From: Shewanella gelidimarina
GTDB lineage: Bacteria; Pseudomonadota; Gammaproteobacteria; Enterobacterales; Shewanellaceae
Direction: 5' to 3'
Assembly: GCF_023283945.1 (NCBI RefSeq)
Contig: NZ_JAKIKW010000025.1
Location: forward strand, 1-64,000
Length of the DNA: 64,000 bases
The notes beneath the pieces were generated by a model that made no database searches, was not told the origin of the DNA, and was given only the letters and a program-made list of their open reading frames with translations. Positions 27,086-36,385 of this stretch are shown here, one piece after another (position 1 is the stretch's first letter; every line of letters starts with the position of its first letter). The position numbers were made by a program, and so were the translations under genes.

Positions 27086-28657
27086 TTAACTAAACCCTAA
27101 GTAATGAGCCGCTATAACAATCACGCTAGATACACAAAACAGTGCGACCATGAAGCGCCAAATAAATTTAAGCCACTGCCCCCAATCGACTCGGCACACA
27201 CCTAAAGTGGCCATCAAGGATGCTGACGTCGGCACCAATACATTGGTAAAGCCATCACCTAACTGAAAGGCGAGTACGGCCACTTGCCGCGTAACCCCAA
27301 CAATATCAGCTAAAGGGGCCATCAATGGCATTGTTAGAGCAGCTTGACCTGAACCAGAGGTCACAAAGAAGTTAAACACCGATTGAAACACCAACATAAA
27401 CCACGCTGACATAACACTGGGCAAGTGACCAATAAACTCACCTGACACACTCAAAATGGTGTTCAACACACTTGGATTAGCGGCATTACTGCCGCCTAAC
27501 AACAGTAATATCCCTGACGCGCAACCAACTAATACCGCGGGCTCCAACATAGTCGCTGCGCCTTGTTTAAAGCTAGCCGCAACCTTATTAACGCTCATAT
27601 TGTTGAGTTTAAACACCACGCCAATGATCCCAACGATGATCCCCATCGTAAAAAACTGACTGGCGATCTCAGGAATAAACCACGCATTGGCAATCACGCC
27701 CCAGATTATCCACGCAATCGTCGCCACAATCGTGAATAGCACCAATATATCGCCTACGTTAAAGCGGCTATCAAGCTTAGACTCGCTCGCATTATCACGA
27801 AAGTATTGGTCACTGGTGTAACTGTAAGAAAACGCTGGTTTCGCTTTGACTTTAGCGGCATAACGCATAGTGAAAACCAAGCCCATTAATGTAAACCCGA
27901 GCCACATCACCACTCGCATGCTTGAGCCCGACAGCACAGGTACGTCCGCGATACCTTGTGCAATCGCAACGCTAAAAGGGTTCATCCAGGAACTGGCAAA
28001 GCCTATTTGGGTCGCCACATACGTCACCATCACGGTGGTAATTCCGTCATAGCCAAGCCTTATCATTAATGGGCAAATAATGATTGCGAACGCTATCGCC
28101 TCCTCCCCCATTCCAAAAACGGCGCCGCCTAAAGAGAACAAGATGAATATCACTGGAATGAACAGGGTTTCATTGCCGCGGGTTTTGTCGATCAACTTCA
28201 ATATGCCGTTATCAATCGTGCCGGTTGCCATCACAATGCCGAAAGCACCACCGATAACTAACATGAACATGATGACGCCAATCGCGCTACCCCATTTGGA
28301 ACCTGAGACTAGACCTTCAAATGCAAAATTAAAAAAACCTGCGCCTCCTCCCCCTTCAAATAAGCTCACAGGGTTGAGTATAGGGTCACCATTGGCATCT
28401 TTTTCATAGGAAAATGAGCTGGGGTCGATAACGCTGCGACTCTTCTCAACGCCATCAATGACGTAACTAACCTCTTGTGTTTCAAACGAACCAACGGGGA
28501 TAAAGTAGGTCATTAATGCCGCGGCCAGTGCGACAAAGAAAATGATGACTAGCGTGTCTGGCATCTGCCAAGTATTGCTCTGCACATCAACACTATTGTT
28601 AGCATGGGCTGATGCGAGCGCGGGTGTCTGTTCGTTCGAGGGAGGAGCTTGATTCAT
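27086..28657 (-). CDS. YfcC/DcuC-type membrane carrier (C4-dicarboxylate or amino-acid type)
   Basis: 523 residues with about twelve membrane segments. The motif MPDTLVIIFFVALAAALMTYFIPVGSF followed by a soluble loop, and then GGAFGIVMATGTIDNGI, FSLGGAVFGMGEEAIAF and GFASSWMNPFSVAIAQGIA, fits the YfcC/ArcD-like family (PF03606). Members move dicarboxylates, basic amino acids or peptides; the substrate here is unknown. The first ~25 residues are hydrophilic. It is convergent with the TonB receptor gene and shares a strand with panF, 99 bases upstream, possibly on one transcript. Confidence 0.82.
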   Translation of the reverse strand: MNQAPPSNEQTPALASAHANNSVDVQSNTWQMPDTLVIIFFVALAAALMTYFIPVGSFETQEVSYVIDGVEKSRSVIDPSSFSYEKDANGDPILNPVSLFEGGGGAGFFNFAFEGLVSGSKWGSAIGVIMFMLVIGGAFGIVMATGTIDNGILKLIDKTRGNETLFIPVIFILFSLGGAVFGMGEEAIAFAIIICPLMIRLGYDGITTVMVTYVATQIGFASSWMNPFSVAIAQGIADVPVLSGSSMRVVMWLGFTLMGLVFTMRYAAKVKAKPAFSYSYTSDQYFRDNASESKLDSRFNVGDILVLFTIVATIAWIIWGVIANAWFIPEIASQFFTMGIIVGIIGVVFKLNNMSVNKVAASFKQGAATMLEPAVLVGCASGILLLLGGSNAANPSVLNTILSVSGEFIGHLPSVMSAWFMLVFQSVFNFFVTSGSGQAALTMPLMAPLADIVGVTRQVAVLAFQLGDGFTNVLVPTSASLMATLGVCRVDWGQWLKFIWRFMVALFCVSSVIVIAAHYLGFS

Positions 28658-28756
28658 TTTACGGCCATATTATTGTTATTTGGCTGCAAATATAAACCAA
28701 TGTAGAGCCTTTATCTATGCATCATCCACACCGTAAGCGGCAATTGACTTGTATTA

Positions 28757-30208
28757 TCATGCAACCGAATGCCTTCGCGCAAAATAGCATGTGAGTTGTT
28801 GTACCGTTAACATGAAAATCAGTGAACATAATAACGCAGGTACAATTGGGTGGATCTGATAAAGCAAAGGTGTTTGGGTTTGTAATAACAGATAACTCAG
28901 CATGCCACTCACCATGGCAGCCAGCGCACTACTTCCGGTAATCGAAGGCCAATAAAGCCCTGCGATAATCGGCCACAAGAATACCGCTTGCAAGGCGCCA
29001 AAGGCCGCCAAGTTAATCCAAACAATCATATCGGGTGGGCTCAATGCCCAGTAACATGCACTGAGGGTAATTAACAGCATCACCAAGCGAGTCAACCAGA
29101 CTTGCTTTGTCGCTGATAGATTTGGCATCACTTTAACCATTCCATCTCGAACGATACTGGTCGCTGATTGCAGTAACATCGAGTCAACCGACGACATCAC
29201 TGCCGCAATAGGCGCTGCCAGTAATGTGCCCGCGATTAATGGCGGCAACAAACCTGACATGAGTGTTGGCATAATATTGTCTGGCACGCTCAAATCTGGA
29301 AATAAAGCCCGGCCAAGCACGCCACATAAATGTGGAATTAACGTCATAAAGAAGCAAATGATGGTACCCCAAATGATCCCCGTTTTTAATGAGGCTTTAT
29401 CTTTTACCGCCAACAATCGTACAACGGTATGCGGCAAGCCCATGGTGCCAAAACAGATCAACAACCAAAACGACAACATCATTGGCCAAGATAAAAAGTC
29501 ATCGATACTGTGAGGACTAAACAACGCTGGAGTTTGTTGAGCGAGTAGCTGCATTTTTTCCGGTAGTTGTGGCTGCGACAATATCACCAGCAACAGGATA
29601 AACAGCCCTAACAACATGACAATACCTTGCAAGGCATCGGTTAATACCACTGCCCTAAAGCCCCCGGTCAAGGTATAAGCCAATACCGTACAAACGAAAA
29701 TTGCTAAGCCAAGCTCATAGCTTATGCCCGTAACGCCAGAGAGTAACCGAGCCCCACCGATAAACTGTACCGAAATCATGGCAATAAAACCAACCACTAA
29801 GCTGACCATTGCAAAAGTACTTAGATAAGGGTTTTGAAAACGAGCATCCAGCCACTCAATAAGGGTCACGTGTTGATGTCGCCTCATCGCCAAAAATCGA
29901 CTGCCCAGCACGCCTAAGGTTAATAGTGCGACAGGCACTTGGATAAGGGCTAACCACACCCAACCAAGTCCATATTTATAAGCAGCGCCAGAACCGCCGA
30001 TAAATGAACTCGCACTGGTATAAGTGGCCACTAACGTTAATGCGAGTAATGGTCCACTGAGAAATGCACCGCCGATAAAAAATCGCTTTGCCTTATCAGT
30101 ATAGAGTCCACTGTCCTCATCAGTTCTACGTGACTGACGAGCACTCCAAAAGCGTGTCACTAACAGGCTCAGTACTAAGTAAAGCAAAACGGGAAATAAA
30201 CTAGTCAT
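28757..30208 (-). CDS. panF: Sodium/pantothenate symporter PanF
   Basis: 483 residues with about thirteen membrane segments, matching the E. coli PanF length. Sodium:solute symporter motifs are present (SASSFIGGSGAAYKYGLGWVWLALIQVP, LTGGFRAVVLTDALQGIVM, MSSVDSMLLQSATSIV). It takes up pantothenate, the coenzyme A precursor, with Na+. The start overlaps the end of yhdT by 8 bases, the arrangement found in enterobacteria, which strengthens the assignment. Confidence 0.92.
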   Translation of the reverse strand: MTSLFPVLLYLVLSLLVTRFWSARQSRRTDEDSGLYTDKAKRFFIGGAFLSGPLLALTLVATYTSASSFIGGSGAAYKYGLGWVWLALIQVPVALLTLGVLGSRFLAMRRHQHVTLIEWLDARFQNPYLSTFAMVSLVVGFIAMISVQFIGGARLLSGVTGISYELGLAIFVCTVLAYTLTGGFRAVVLTDALQGIVMLLGLFILLLVILSQPQLPEKMQLLAQQTPALFSPHSIDDFLSWPMMLSFWLLICFGTMGLPHTVVRLLAVKDKASLKTGIIWGTIICFFMTLIPHLCGVLGRALFPDLSVPDNIMPTLMSGLLPPLIAGTLLAAPIAAVMSSVDSMLLQSATSIVRDGMVKVMPNLSATKQVWLTRLVMLLITLSACYWALSPPDMIVWINLAAFGALQAVFLWPIIAGLYWPSITGSSALAAMVSGMLSYLLLQTQTPLLYQIHPIVPALLCSLIFMLTVQQLTCYFARRHSVA

Positions 30209-30392
30209 TGGTTTTCCCTAGCGTTCTCACCAAAAAAATGATGAGCATCAGTGGCGCCAAAATGCAGGAAAACCAGAACCAAATAGGTAAGCCGTACCAG
30301 TAGCCATACTCTGTGAGTAACAAAGGCCCTAGGCACCATAAAACAAAATAACCAAGGGTTAATAGCAATGCAGTGGTTGATAACGATCTCAT
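30201..30392 (-). CDS. yhdT: YhdT-family small membrane protein, PanF partner
   Basis: 63 residues with two membrane segments (about 7-27 and 35-57), matching the YhdT/DUF997 family. Its stop overlaps the panF start, so the two are translationally coupled. The role is unproven; the constant pairing suggests an accessory subunit of PanF. A frame in another register at 30205-30438 is only a shadow of it. Confidence 0.88.
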   Translation of the reverse strand: MRSLSTTALLLTLGYFVLWCLGPLLLTEYGYWYGLPIWFWFSCILAPLMLIIFLVRTLGKTND

Positions 30393-30869
30393 GAAAGCAC
30401 ACAGCCTGAGTTAAATATAAGAAGCGGGATGACGACACTAAAGTGTGCGATGGCCGATTCTAATCAATATTTACAATCGGCACCAGCCAGAGTAACCCGT
30501 TACTTAACTCATATCTTGATAAATGTTTAAACCGTTACTTTACACGCTGCAAAAAACGCCACTATTGGCTACATAAGGTAACTTACTGATTTGCCGTTGA
30601 AGCTTTCATAGTAACAGGCAGGACACTGGCTATTTCTCCATCTCAGTGCTCACCTTGAAAAGCAGTAAACACAGAGACATTTAATCAAATGGTACTATTT
30701 GGGTGCACACTATATTTAGAAGAGTGAGCCGCCTCTAATTTTTTCAAACCGTTAGCCAACTTAACTTGTGTAGCTCAAGCTCCCCCCCTAAAATCAGGCT
30801 TTATAGATCATCAATAAAATTGATAGTTTCCATTTGGCAAATTTTCAGTTAGGGAAAGCAATATACATA
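30393..30869. other. Divergent promoter region yhdT-panF / lysR
   Basis: 477 bases without a gene. It must hold promoters for yhdT-panF (leftward) and the LysR gene (rightward). I see no strong palindrome or terminator to report. Confidence 0.4.
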
Positions 30870-31784
30870 ATGAAGTACTCTCTTAAGCAAATCATGGTTT
30901 TTGATGCCGTTGCCAGTTTAGAAAGTGTCAGCGCGGCAGCAAGAAAATTGTCTATGACACAGTCAGCTGTCAGTATGTCGCTAGGACAATTAGAAAATTT
31001 GCTAGGTCGACCACTCTTCATTCGCCAAGGGAACAGACTCACCCTAAGCCACTGGGGCAACTGGCTTAAGCCAAAAGCCAAACGCTTGTTACAAGATGCG
31101 CAACAGATTCAATTAGGCCTTCACGAACAACACCTTATCAGTGGAAGATTTAGAATTTGTTCAAGTCAAACCGCCGCAGAGCATCTGCTTCCAGAACTTA
31201 TAAGTAAAATTGATACCGATTTCCCAGAACTGCGAATTGACTTGATGGTGGAGAACACCGAAAACGTGATCGAAGGCTTACTTAATTACGAATACGACTT
31301 TGGCATCATCGAAGGACGAAACGACGACAGTCGTCTTCACCAAGAGCAATGGCTAGATGATCACCTTGTGGTCGTTTCATCACCACATCATCCTTATGCC
31401 AAGTCAAAATCAGCAAGCTTAGCGCAGCTAGAACAAGCCAAATGGGTACTGCGCGAACAAGGTGCCGGTACGCGTCGTATTTTTGAGGGTGCGATTCATG
31501 GGATCATTGAAAAGCTGCATGTATGGAAAGAGTATGAATATGTCTCAGTGCTCAAAGCACTCGTCAAGAATGGGACTTATTTAAGTAGCCTGCCCTACTT
31601 AGATGTAGAAAAAGAGATTGCTAGTGGCGAGTTAGTGGTTTTATTAACACCAGAATTAAATATGCAGCGTAATCTTTCATTTGTTTGGCGCAATGATTCA
31701 GGGGCAAACCCTTTAAGAGACTGCGTGATCACTGAAGCTAGACGCCTAGGTCGTCACAAACTCATATCGAAAAATGGCCGCTAA
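30870..31784 (+). CDS. LysR-family transcriptional regulator
   Basis: 304 residues from the ATG at 30870. An in-frame TTG at 30834 is rejected because MKYSLKQIMVFDAVA is the natural start of the LysR helix-turn-helix. The DNA-binding domain covers ~1-60 (VSAAARKLSMTQSAVSMSLGQLENLLGRPLFIRQGNRLTLS) and the effector domain ~90-300. It resembles the YeiE/CysB-like branch, but I cannot name the ligand. It is divergent from yhdT-panF and convergent with the formate-channel gene, so the first is the likelier target. Confidence 0.9.
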   Translation: MKYSLKQIMVFDAVASLESVSAAARKLSMTQSAVSMSLGQLENLLGRPLFIRQGNRLTLSHWGNWLKPKAKRLLQDAQQIQLGLHEQHLISGRFRICSSQTAAEHLLPELISKIDTDFPELRIDLMVENTENVIEGLLNYEYDFGIIEGRNDDSRLHQEQWLDDHLVVVSSPHHPYAKSKSASLAQLEQAKWVLREQGAGTRRIFEGAIHGIIEKLHVWKEYEYVSVLKALVKNGTYLSSLPYLDVEKEIASGELVVLLTPELNMQRNLSFVWRNDSGANPLRDCVITEARRLGRHKLISKNGR

Positions 31785-31800
31785 CAGCTAAATAGAGTGT

Positions 31801-31831
31801 GAAGAGGTGCAATGGAGTATTGCACCTCTTC
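31801..31831. terminator. Bidirectional hairpin between lysR and FNT-CBS genes
   Basis: 13-bp perfect stem (GAAGAGGTGCAAT with ATTGCACCTCTTC) and a 5-base loop between two convergent stops. No clear U-run follows on either strand, so it may block or stabilise rather than terminate intrinsically. Confidence 0.6.
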
Positions 31832-31844
31832 ATCTAAAACAGAC

Positions 31845-33407
31845 TTAAAACTTGTACAGATCACATACTTTTTGTGCGATATCTTCTCGCGTGATAACGC
31901 CACATAACACGCCCTCATCTACAACAGGGAAGACGCTCGGCTTGCTGGCATTCGCTCCGCGCAGCCGCTCTTCATAGCTTTTAAACGTATTACCTATCAA
32001 CATAGCACTATCATTGACTGGGAATAGCTTGCTTCTATCAACCACCATTAACTCAATCAAGTCAGCAACAGCATCTAAAGGCGAGACTGTTAATACTTGG
32101 GTTTGCATCAAGTCACCCACTTTAAAGCTAATACCACGAACAAACTCTTCAGACCATAAACTACGTAACAGATCCTGTTGTGAGATAAACCCAAGTAACT
32201 GCTTTTTTTCGTTGACCACAGGAGCGCCACGACTCGCGCTGTCTGATAGTTGTTTAAGCCCTTCATACACAGAAAGATCTGCGGTAAGAGTGAATGGTGT
32301 CGGGTTCATAAGATCGCTTACATTTAGTCTTTGAATTGTTTTTGGCATTGTTTTTACTCCGGGGAATAGATGAGAACAGCTGTTACTCTGAATAAGTGAA
32401 GACTCAGGTTCTGCTTGTTTTGCTAATGGGGTGTCGATTTGAGTATCAAAAGTCGCTAACGCAATCACTTCCGCTAAGCAGGCCTCTTTATTTGAAGATG
32501 CAGTCCTTTGATTTGCTGTTGGATCGGCCTTTTCTATTAACCAATATCCCAAACCAACAAATAGGCCGCCGCCGACAACATTACCCAAAGTAACGGGTAT
32601 TAAATTATTGATAATAAAATGATTTATCGTAAGATCTGCAAATTGACTTTGCGTCACATTGAGTGCTTCGAACCAACTTGGATCAGAAAATTGGGCAATA
32701 ACGATACCGAGAGGCACCATAAACAGATTTGCAATGCTGTGTTCAAAGCCACTACTCACAAACATGGCAACAGGTAGCATCAAAAGAATAGCTTTAGTTA
32801 ATGCATCTTTACTGGCGAATGTCATCCACACACCGAGACAAACCAACATGTTACACAACATACCCAATACAAATGCTTGCCACCAACCATGGTGTAGCTT
32901 GTGTTGCGCGATATTAAGGGCGTTGAGACCCCATTGCCCGTCGTTCAAATTTTGCATGCCTGCGATGACGATCATGCACAACATCAACATCGCACCCACA
33001 AAATTTCCTGCGTAGACTCGTACCCAACATTTAAGCAGCTCCGTACTCGATACTTTTTTCTGTGCCCAAGCTACACTGCTCAATACAGTGCTTGTAAACA
33101 GCTCTCCACCACAGATCACAACCAACATTAAGCCAAGACTAAAAGCCAGTCCTCCCGCTAGACGGATGAGCCCCCAGGGCCCGCTGCTGCCTGTTGTGAC
33201 CGTAATGTAAAACACAAAAGCCAATGCGATAAATGCACCAGCAAATATTGCCAAACCGAAGGATTCCCATTTGGCTTTAATCACTTTATCTGTACCGTAC
33301 CCTTCTGCCTGCTGGTATAAGCTTGGCTTTGCAGCATTCACGGGGCTCGTTGTCGCCTCCGTTTGGTGCGTTAAAGGAATGAGGTTTGGTTGACTATGTG
33401 CAGTCAT
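31845..33407 (-). CDS. Formate/nitrite (FNT) channel fused to a CBS-domain pair
   Basis: 520 residues. Residues ~50-295 are a six-helix FNT channel of the FocA family, with the signature HFIINNLIPVTLGNVVGGG. After a ~50-residue linker the C-terminus carries two CBS motifs (about 350-410, VSDLMNPTPFTLTADLSV; about 425-520, VGDLMQTQVLTV..GVITREDIA), a module that usually binds adenosine nucleotides. FocA from E. coli (285 residues) lacks it. The product probably moves formate made by PflB, encoded 3 kb away, and the CBS pair could gate it by energy state; that is inference. A palindrome lies 126 bases upstream. Confidence 0.88.
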   Translation of the reverse strand: MTAHSQPNLIPLTHQTEATTSPVNAAKPSLYQQAEGYGTDKVIKAKWESFGLAIFAGAFIALAFVFYITVTTGSSGPWGLIRLAGGLAFSLGLMLVVICGGELFTSTVLSSVAWAQKKVSSTELLKCWVRVYAGNFVGAMLMLCMIVIAGMQNLNDGQWGLNALNIAQHKLHHGWWQAFVLGMLCNMLVCLGVWMTFASKDALTKAILLMLPVAMFVSSGFEHSIANLFMVPLGIVIAQFSDPSWFEALNVTQSQFADLTINHFIINNLIPVTLGNVVGGGLFVGLGYWLIEKADPTANQRTASSNKEACLAEVIALATFDTQIDTPLAKQAEPESSLIQSNSCSHLFPGVKTMPKTIQRLNVSDLMNPTPFTLTADLSVYEGLKQLSDSASRGAPVVNEKKQLLGFISQQDLLRSLWSEEFVRGISFKVGDLMQTQVLTVSPLDAVADLIELMVVDRSKLFPVNDSAMLIGNTFKSYEERLRGANASKPSVFPVVDEGVLCGVITREDIAQKVCDLYKF

Positions 33408-33532
33408 GCTTCCCCCTCGCCTTTACGTCACTAAACTTAATATGCGCTACATTCATTAAATTCTCCTGTTAATCCATAGCTTCGCTCGGTCTGAGAACAA
33501 AATTAACCTAATAACACGCCCAATAAAATTGG

Positions 33533-33561
33533 ATAATAATGATGATCGCTATCATTATTAT
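33533..33561. promoter_or_regulatory. Perfect 11-bp inverted repeat upstream of the FNT-CBS gene (Fur-like)
   Basis: Arms ATAATAATGAT and ATCATTATTAT are separated by 7 bases. The centre (TGATGATCGCTATCA) matches 12 of 15 positions of the Fur pattern TGATAATNATTATCA by eye. It lies 126 bases before the FNT-CBS start codon. It could bind Fur or another dimeric regulator. Confidence 0.45.
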
Positions 33562-34117
33562 TGATATGAAAAGGCAATAAAATCGAGTTGTTAAAATTGT
33601 AAAAAACAACAACAAATAGCGTAAGGCTTTGTATAAAAGGAAGATTAAATTGTCACTTGGTATTATTTAGGGATGAATGAAAAACAACAACAAAGAAAAA
33701 AGGATCATCAATCGCTGATTAAAGATTAACAAGGATGATGAGTAAGTTGTTAAGCAGTGCTATCAATTCAGTTGATTTGAGTTAATTTCAAGCACGTGTA
33801 TAAGCCATTTTGTGGTTACCGATAAATCTCGATCATTCCTCAATTAACACCAAAACGGGCATAGATCACACCAAGACTTAGATCTGGTGTGACAAACGTC
33901 CAATTATTGTGACTATGATTGCTCAATAGTAAGGCAACTTTACTGACGGTTATAATTTGAGCGTTTTTGTCGAATTTATTGATCTAGACACTAAGGCAAA
34001 TTACATGCCTATTATTCGATTGTTTAGTGATCACTGTATAAGTTGTTAAGTTGCTCTCAAATTATCCAAACAGCACATTCAATAACTTTGATACTTGATG
34101 TTGTACCTAGGTGGCTA

Positions 34118-34154
34118 TGTTAATATTCTTGAGGTAAATTGGTCAGACCAATTT
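34118..34154 (+). promoter_or_regulatory. Extended -10 promoter with PdhR-type operator (DUF3360 gene)
   Basis: TGT-TAATAT (34118-34126) looks like an extended -10 element. Ten bases later comes a perfect palindrome, AAATTGGT-CAG-ACCAATTT (34136-34154). The core ATTGGT-N3-ACCAAT is the known PdhR (pyruvate-sensing GntR repressor) box. The operator would cover the start of transcription. The same layout precedes pflB. Confidence 0.7.
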
Positions 34155-34350
34155 GCAATATGTAAAGGAATACCACTGTAACCGCATTGAGCAACAACAA
34201 CGTCAAAGCACTTAGCCGTTACAGAAGCGTTAACAAAGGCTTTAAGTCGACTACACTTATTGCGATAAAAGTTGTTAATTCACAGGGAACACCCATAGCT
34301 GTTACGAATCCCGATGAATCACCTAAATTCTTCTCGGAGAATGAGAAATT

Positions 34351-35883
34351 ATGCCTGAATCAGTAAAAAATGAAGCCCTAGAAGGCTCTGAACAGAGCTA
34401 TCAAGCACTTCACCGTCCAGCATCAGAGTTCAATACCCGCGAAGAGTATTTGGATAATGAACTGAAAATCATGAAGCCAAAACGTTGGGGGCTTAACCTC
34501 CCAGGTAGAGACTTTAGGTTCGAATGGGAAGACTTAGTTCCTGCCATCGCCGGTACCATAGGTATCACTGTAATGTACTCAGCGGTTATGGCTGCATGGG
34601 CCTCTGGTCTGTCAGACCGTTGGGAACACGTCAACTTGGGAGCAGAATTTGCTATCCAAGTCGTGCGAGTTGAAATGCTTATTCCGGCCCTACTCTTTTG
34701 TATTATTAGTTCAGGATTTATTAACCCCCGAGCCAATCTCGCCGGTAATCATGGACCAATGATCCCATTGATTGGTGCTATCGCGCTAGCAGGAGCTCAT
34801 CCACTAGCATTAGCCATTTTGCTCGGTGTATTCGGCCTCATTCTTAGTTACTTTAAAGGCGGGTCGAAGTTAGTTAACTTGACCAGCAGTGGTGTGGCAG
34901 GTGGCTTGCTCGTTTTCTTAGGTTTTATGGGCGCTAAAAGTCAAATAACCTCATTATTTGATTGGGCTGGCGGGCTTGAGGCTAAACATGCTTTAGATTA
35001 CAGCTTAAGCTATGTAGCCTTCTTTATTTTATTAGCCAACGTCATTCTCTACTCTTACCTCGCTAAAATAGGTAAGCGCTGGCTAGCCATTCCACTGTGT
35101 TCAATTGCCGCTATAATACTGGCTTTTGCACTTGGTGCGGGGCTAGACCTTCAGTTTGTAACTGAACCAGGCATTCCAAATTTAAACCCTATGTATTGGT
35201 GGGGATCAACTGAATATGGCTGGCAGTTAGGCTTACCTAACCTCCAACATTTCATCGCGTCATTACCGTTTGCCATTCTCGCTGTGGCGATGTGGTCACC
35301 AGACTTTTTGGGACACAGAATTTTCCAAGAACTCAACTATCCAAAAGGTGCTGAGAAAGTATTGATGGACGTTGATGACACAATGACAACCTGTTCTCTA
35401 CGTCAAATTGTCGGAACTGCAGTCGGTGGTGGTAATATCACCTCATCTTGGGGGACCTACATGATCCCTGCTGCGATTGCTAAGCGTCCTATTCCAGCGG
35501 GTGCTATTTTGCTCGGCATTATGTGTATCGCTGTCGCTGTCATTGGTTATCCGATGGATATCACGGTCTGGCGTCCTGTTATGTCGATTGCACTTTTAGT
35601 CGGCGTGTTTTTACCATTGCTTGAAGCGGGTATGCAGATGGTGAAAAACACCAAAAACAGCCAAGCCGCGGGTATATGTATCTTTGCCGCCTTTGTGGCA
35701 AACCCAGTATTAGCGTGGGCATTGACCATGTTCTTAGACAACAATGGTCTAATTGGTGATAAAGAACGCGCCAAATCACTGTCGGTAACTGACCGTATCG
35801 TTATCCCTGGGTTAGCTTTTATTATCTGTCTGGCTGCGATGCTAGCGGTTGGTATGATCACAGGTATACCGGCACTGCTTTAA
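34351..35883 (+). CDS. DUF3360 membrane protein, putative organic-acid transporter
   Basis: 510 residues. About 65 hydrophilic N-terminal residues are followed by roughly eleven to twelve membrane segments. The pattern (GNHGPMIPLIGAIALAGAHPLALAI, VNLTSSGVAGGLLVFLGFMGAKSQ, GGGNITSSWGTYMIPAAIAKRPIPAG) fits DUF3360 and recalls the NCS2/SulP uracil-sulfate-benzoate transporter fold. The substrate is not established. Its promoter/operator is almost a copy of that of pflB, 2 kb downstream, which points to pyruvate metabolism. GGAG lies before the ATG, and a strong hairpin follows the stop, so it is probably monocistronic. Confidence 0.78.
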   Translation: MPESVKNEALEGSEQSYQALHRPASEFNTREEYLDNELKIMKPKRWGLNLPGRDFRFEWEDLVPAIAGTIGITVMYSAVMAAWASGLSDRWEHVNLGAEFAIQVVRVEMLIPALLFCIISSGFINPRANLAGNHGPMIPLIGAIALAGAHPLALAILLGVFGLILSYFKGGSKLVNLTSSGVAGGLLVFLGFMGAKSQITSLFDWAGGLEAKHALDYSLSYVAFFILLANVILYSYLAKIGKRWLAIPLCSIAAIILAFALGAGLDLQFVTEPGIPNLNPMYWWGSTEYGWQLGLPNLQHFIASLPFAILAVAMWSPDFLGHRIFQELNYPKGAEKVLMDVDDTMTTCSLRQIVGTAVGGGNITSSWGTYMIPAAIAKRPIPAGAILLGIMCIAVAVIGYPMDITVWRPVMSIALLVGVFLPLLEAGMQMVKNTKNSQAAGICIFAAFVANPVLAWALTMFLDNNGLIGDKERAKSLSVTDRIVIPGLAFIICLAAMLAVGMITGIPALL

Positions 35884-35892
35884 ATGATAATA

Positions 35893-35923
35893 AGGAAGAG
35901 AGTCCTCCGCTCTCTTCCTCATT
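35893..35923 (+). terminator. Terminator after the DUF3360 gene
   Basis: 10-bp perfect stem AGGAAGAGAG/CTCTCTTCCT (35893-35919) with a 7-base loop, followed by CATTTT. Confidence 0.75.
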
Positions 35924-36385
35924 TTCTCATCTATAATTCTTATCAATATCTTTGATACTCATCATTAGTTTTATCAACCAGTAGCATCAAAGCAAATATT
36001 GATATTAAAAATCTACTTGCGAAAATCAGACCAACTCTCGAATACCTGACATCGTAAAAGGATGCAAACATTAAATTGTTCAGAAAATGCTGCCTTGTTA
36101 ACAGTTTTAGGATTTATGAACGATTTCCACTTTGATAAAGGTGCAGCATACTGACTGCCATGCTAATATATACATGGTTAATTGGTCTTACCAATTTATA
36201 GAGTTAACATCCAAAGCATTACGATGTTACTTATAGAAGAAAGCCAAACAGATTTCAGAGAAGTGTGCTCACTTCCACGCGCTTCTTAGCGATAGAGTTA
36301 AAGAGGCGTTTTAAAATAGCTATTGGTGTATTAAGGCAAAGCCGATACCCAATAACCTTTATCCCAAACAAAAGGTAACAGTACG
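35924..36385 (+). other. pflB upstream region with long leader
   Basis: The main visible element is the promoter/operator at 36161-36196. After it a 190-base leader runs to the pflB start, containing an AGAAG..CTTCT hairpin near 36256-36288. The ~240 bases before the promoter are AT-rich and may hold FNR or ArcA sites, but I found no full-consensus match. Confidence 0.5.
36161..36196 (+). promoter_or_regulatory. Extended -10 promoter with PdhR-type operator (pflB)
   Basis: TGC-TAATAT (36161-36169), ten bases, then the perfect palindrome AATTGGT-CTT-ACCAATT (36180-36196). It matches the known PdhR consensus. Over 42 aligned bases it shares 30 with the promoter at 34113-34154, including identical spacing between -10 and operator. 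Confidence 0.75.

Larger units (their letters stand above)
33408..34350. other. 943-base regulatory gap between FNT-CBS and DUF3360 genes
   Basis: The gap separates two divergent genes. It holds the 33533-33561 palindrome, an inverted repeat TCACACC/GGTGTGA (33866-33892) and the promoter/operator at 34118-34154. The 197-base leader after that operator has no hairpin with a U-run. The rest shows nothing I can assign; no ORF is credible. Confidence 0.5.

Noticed and set aside
30205..30438. 77-codon minus-strand ORF over yhdT
   Set aside because: An alternative frame of yhdT; the 63-residue frame has the family match and couples to panF.
30834..30869. Extended N-terminus for the LysR regulator (TTG start)
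   Set aside because: LysR proteins begin a few residues before the helix-turn-helix; the ATG at 30870 gives exactly that.
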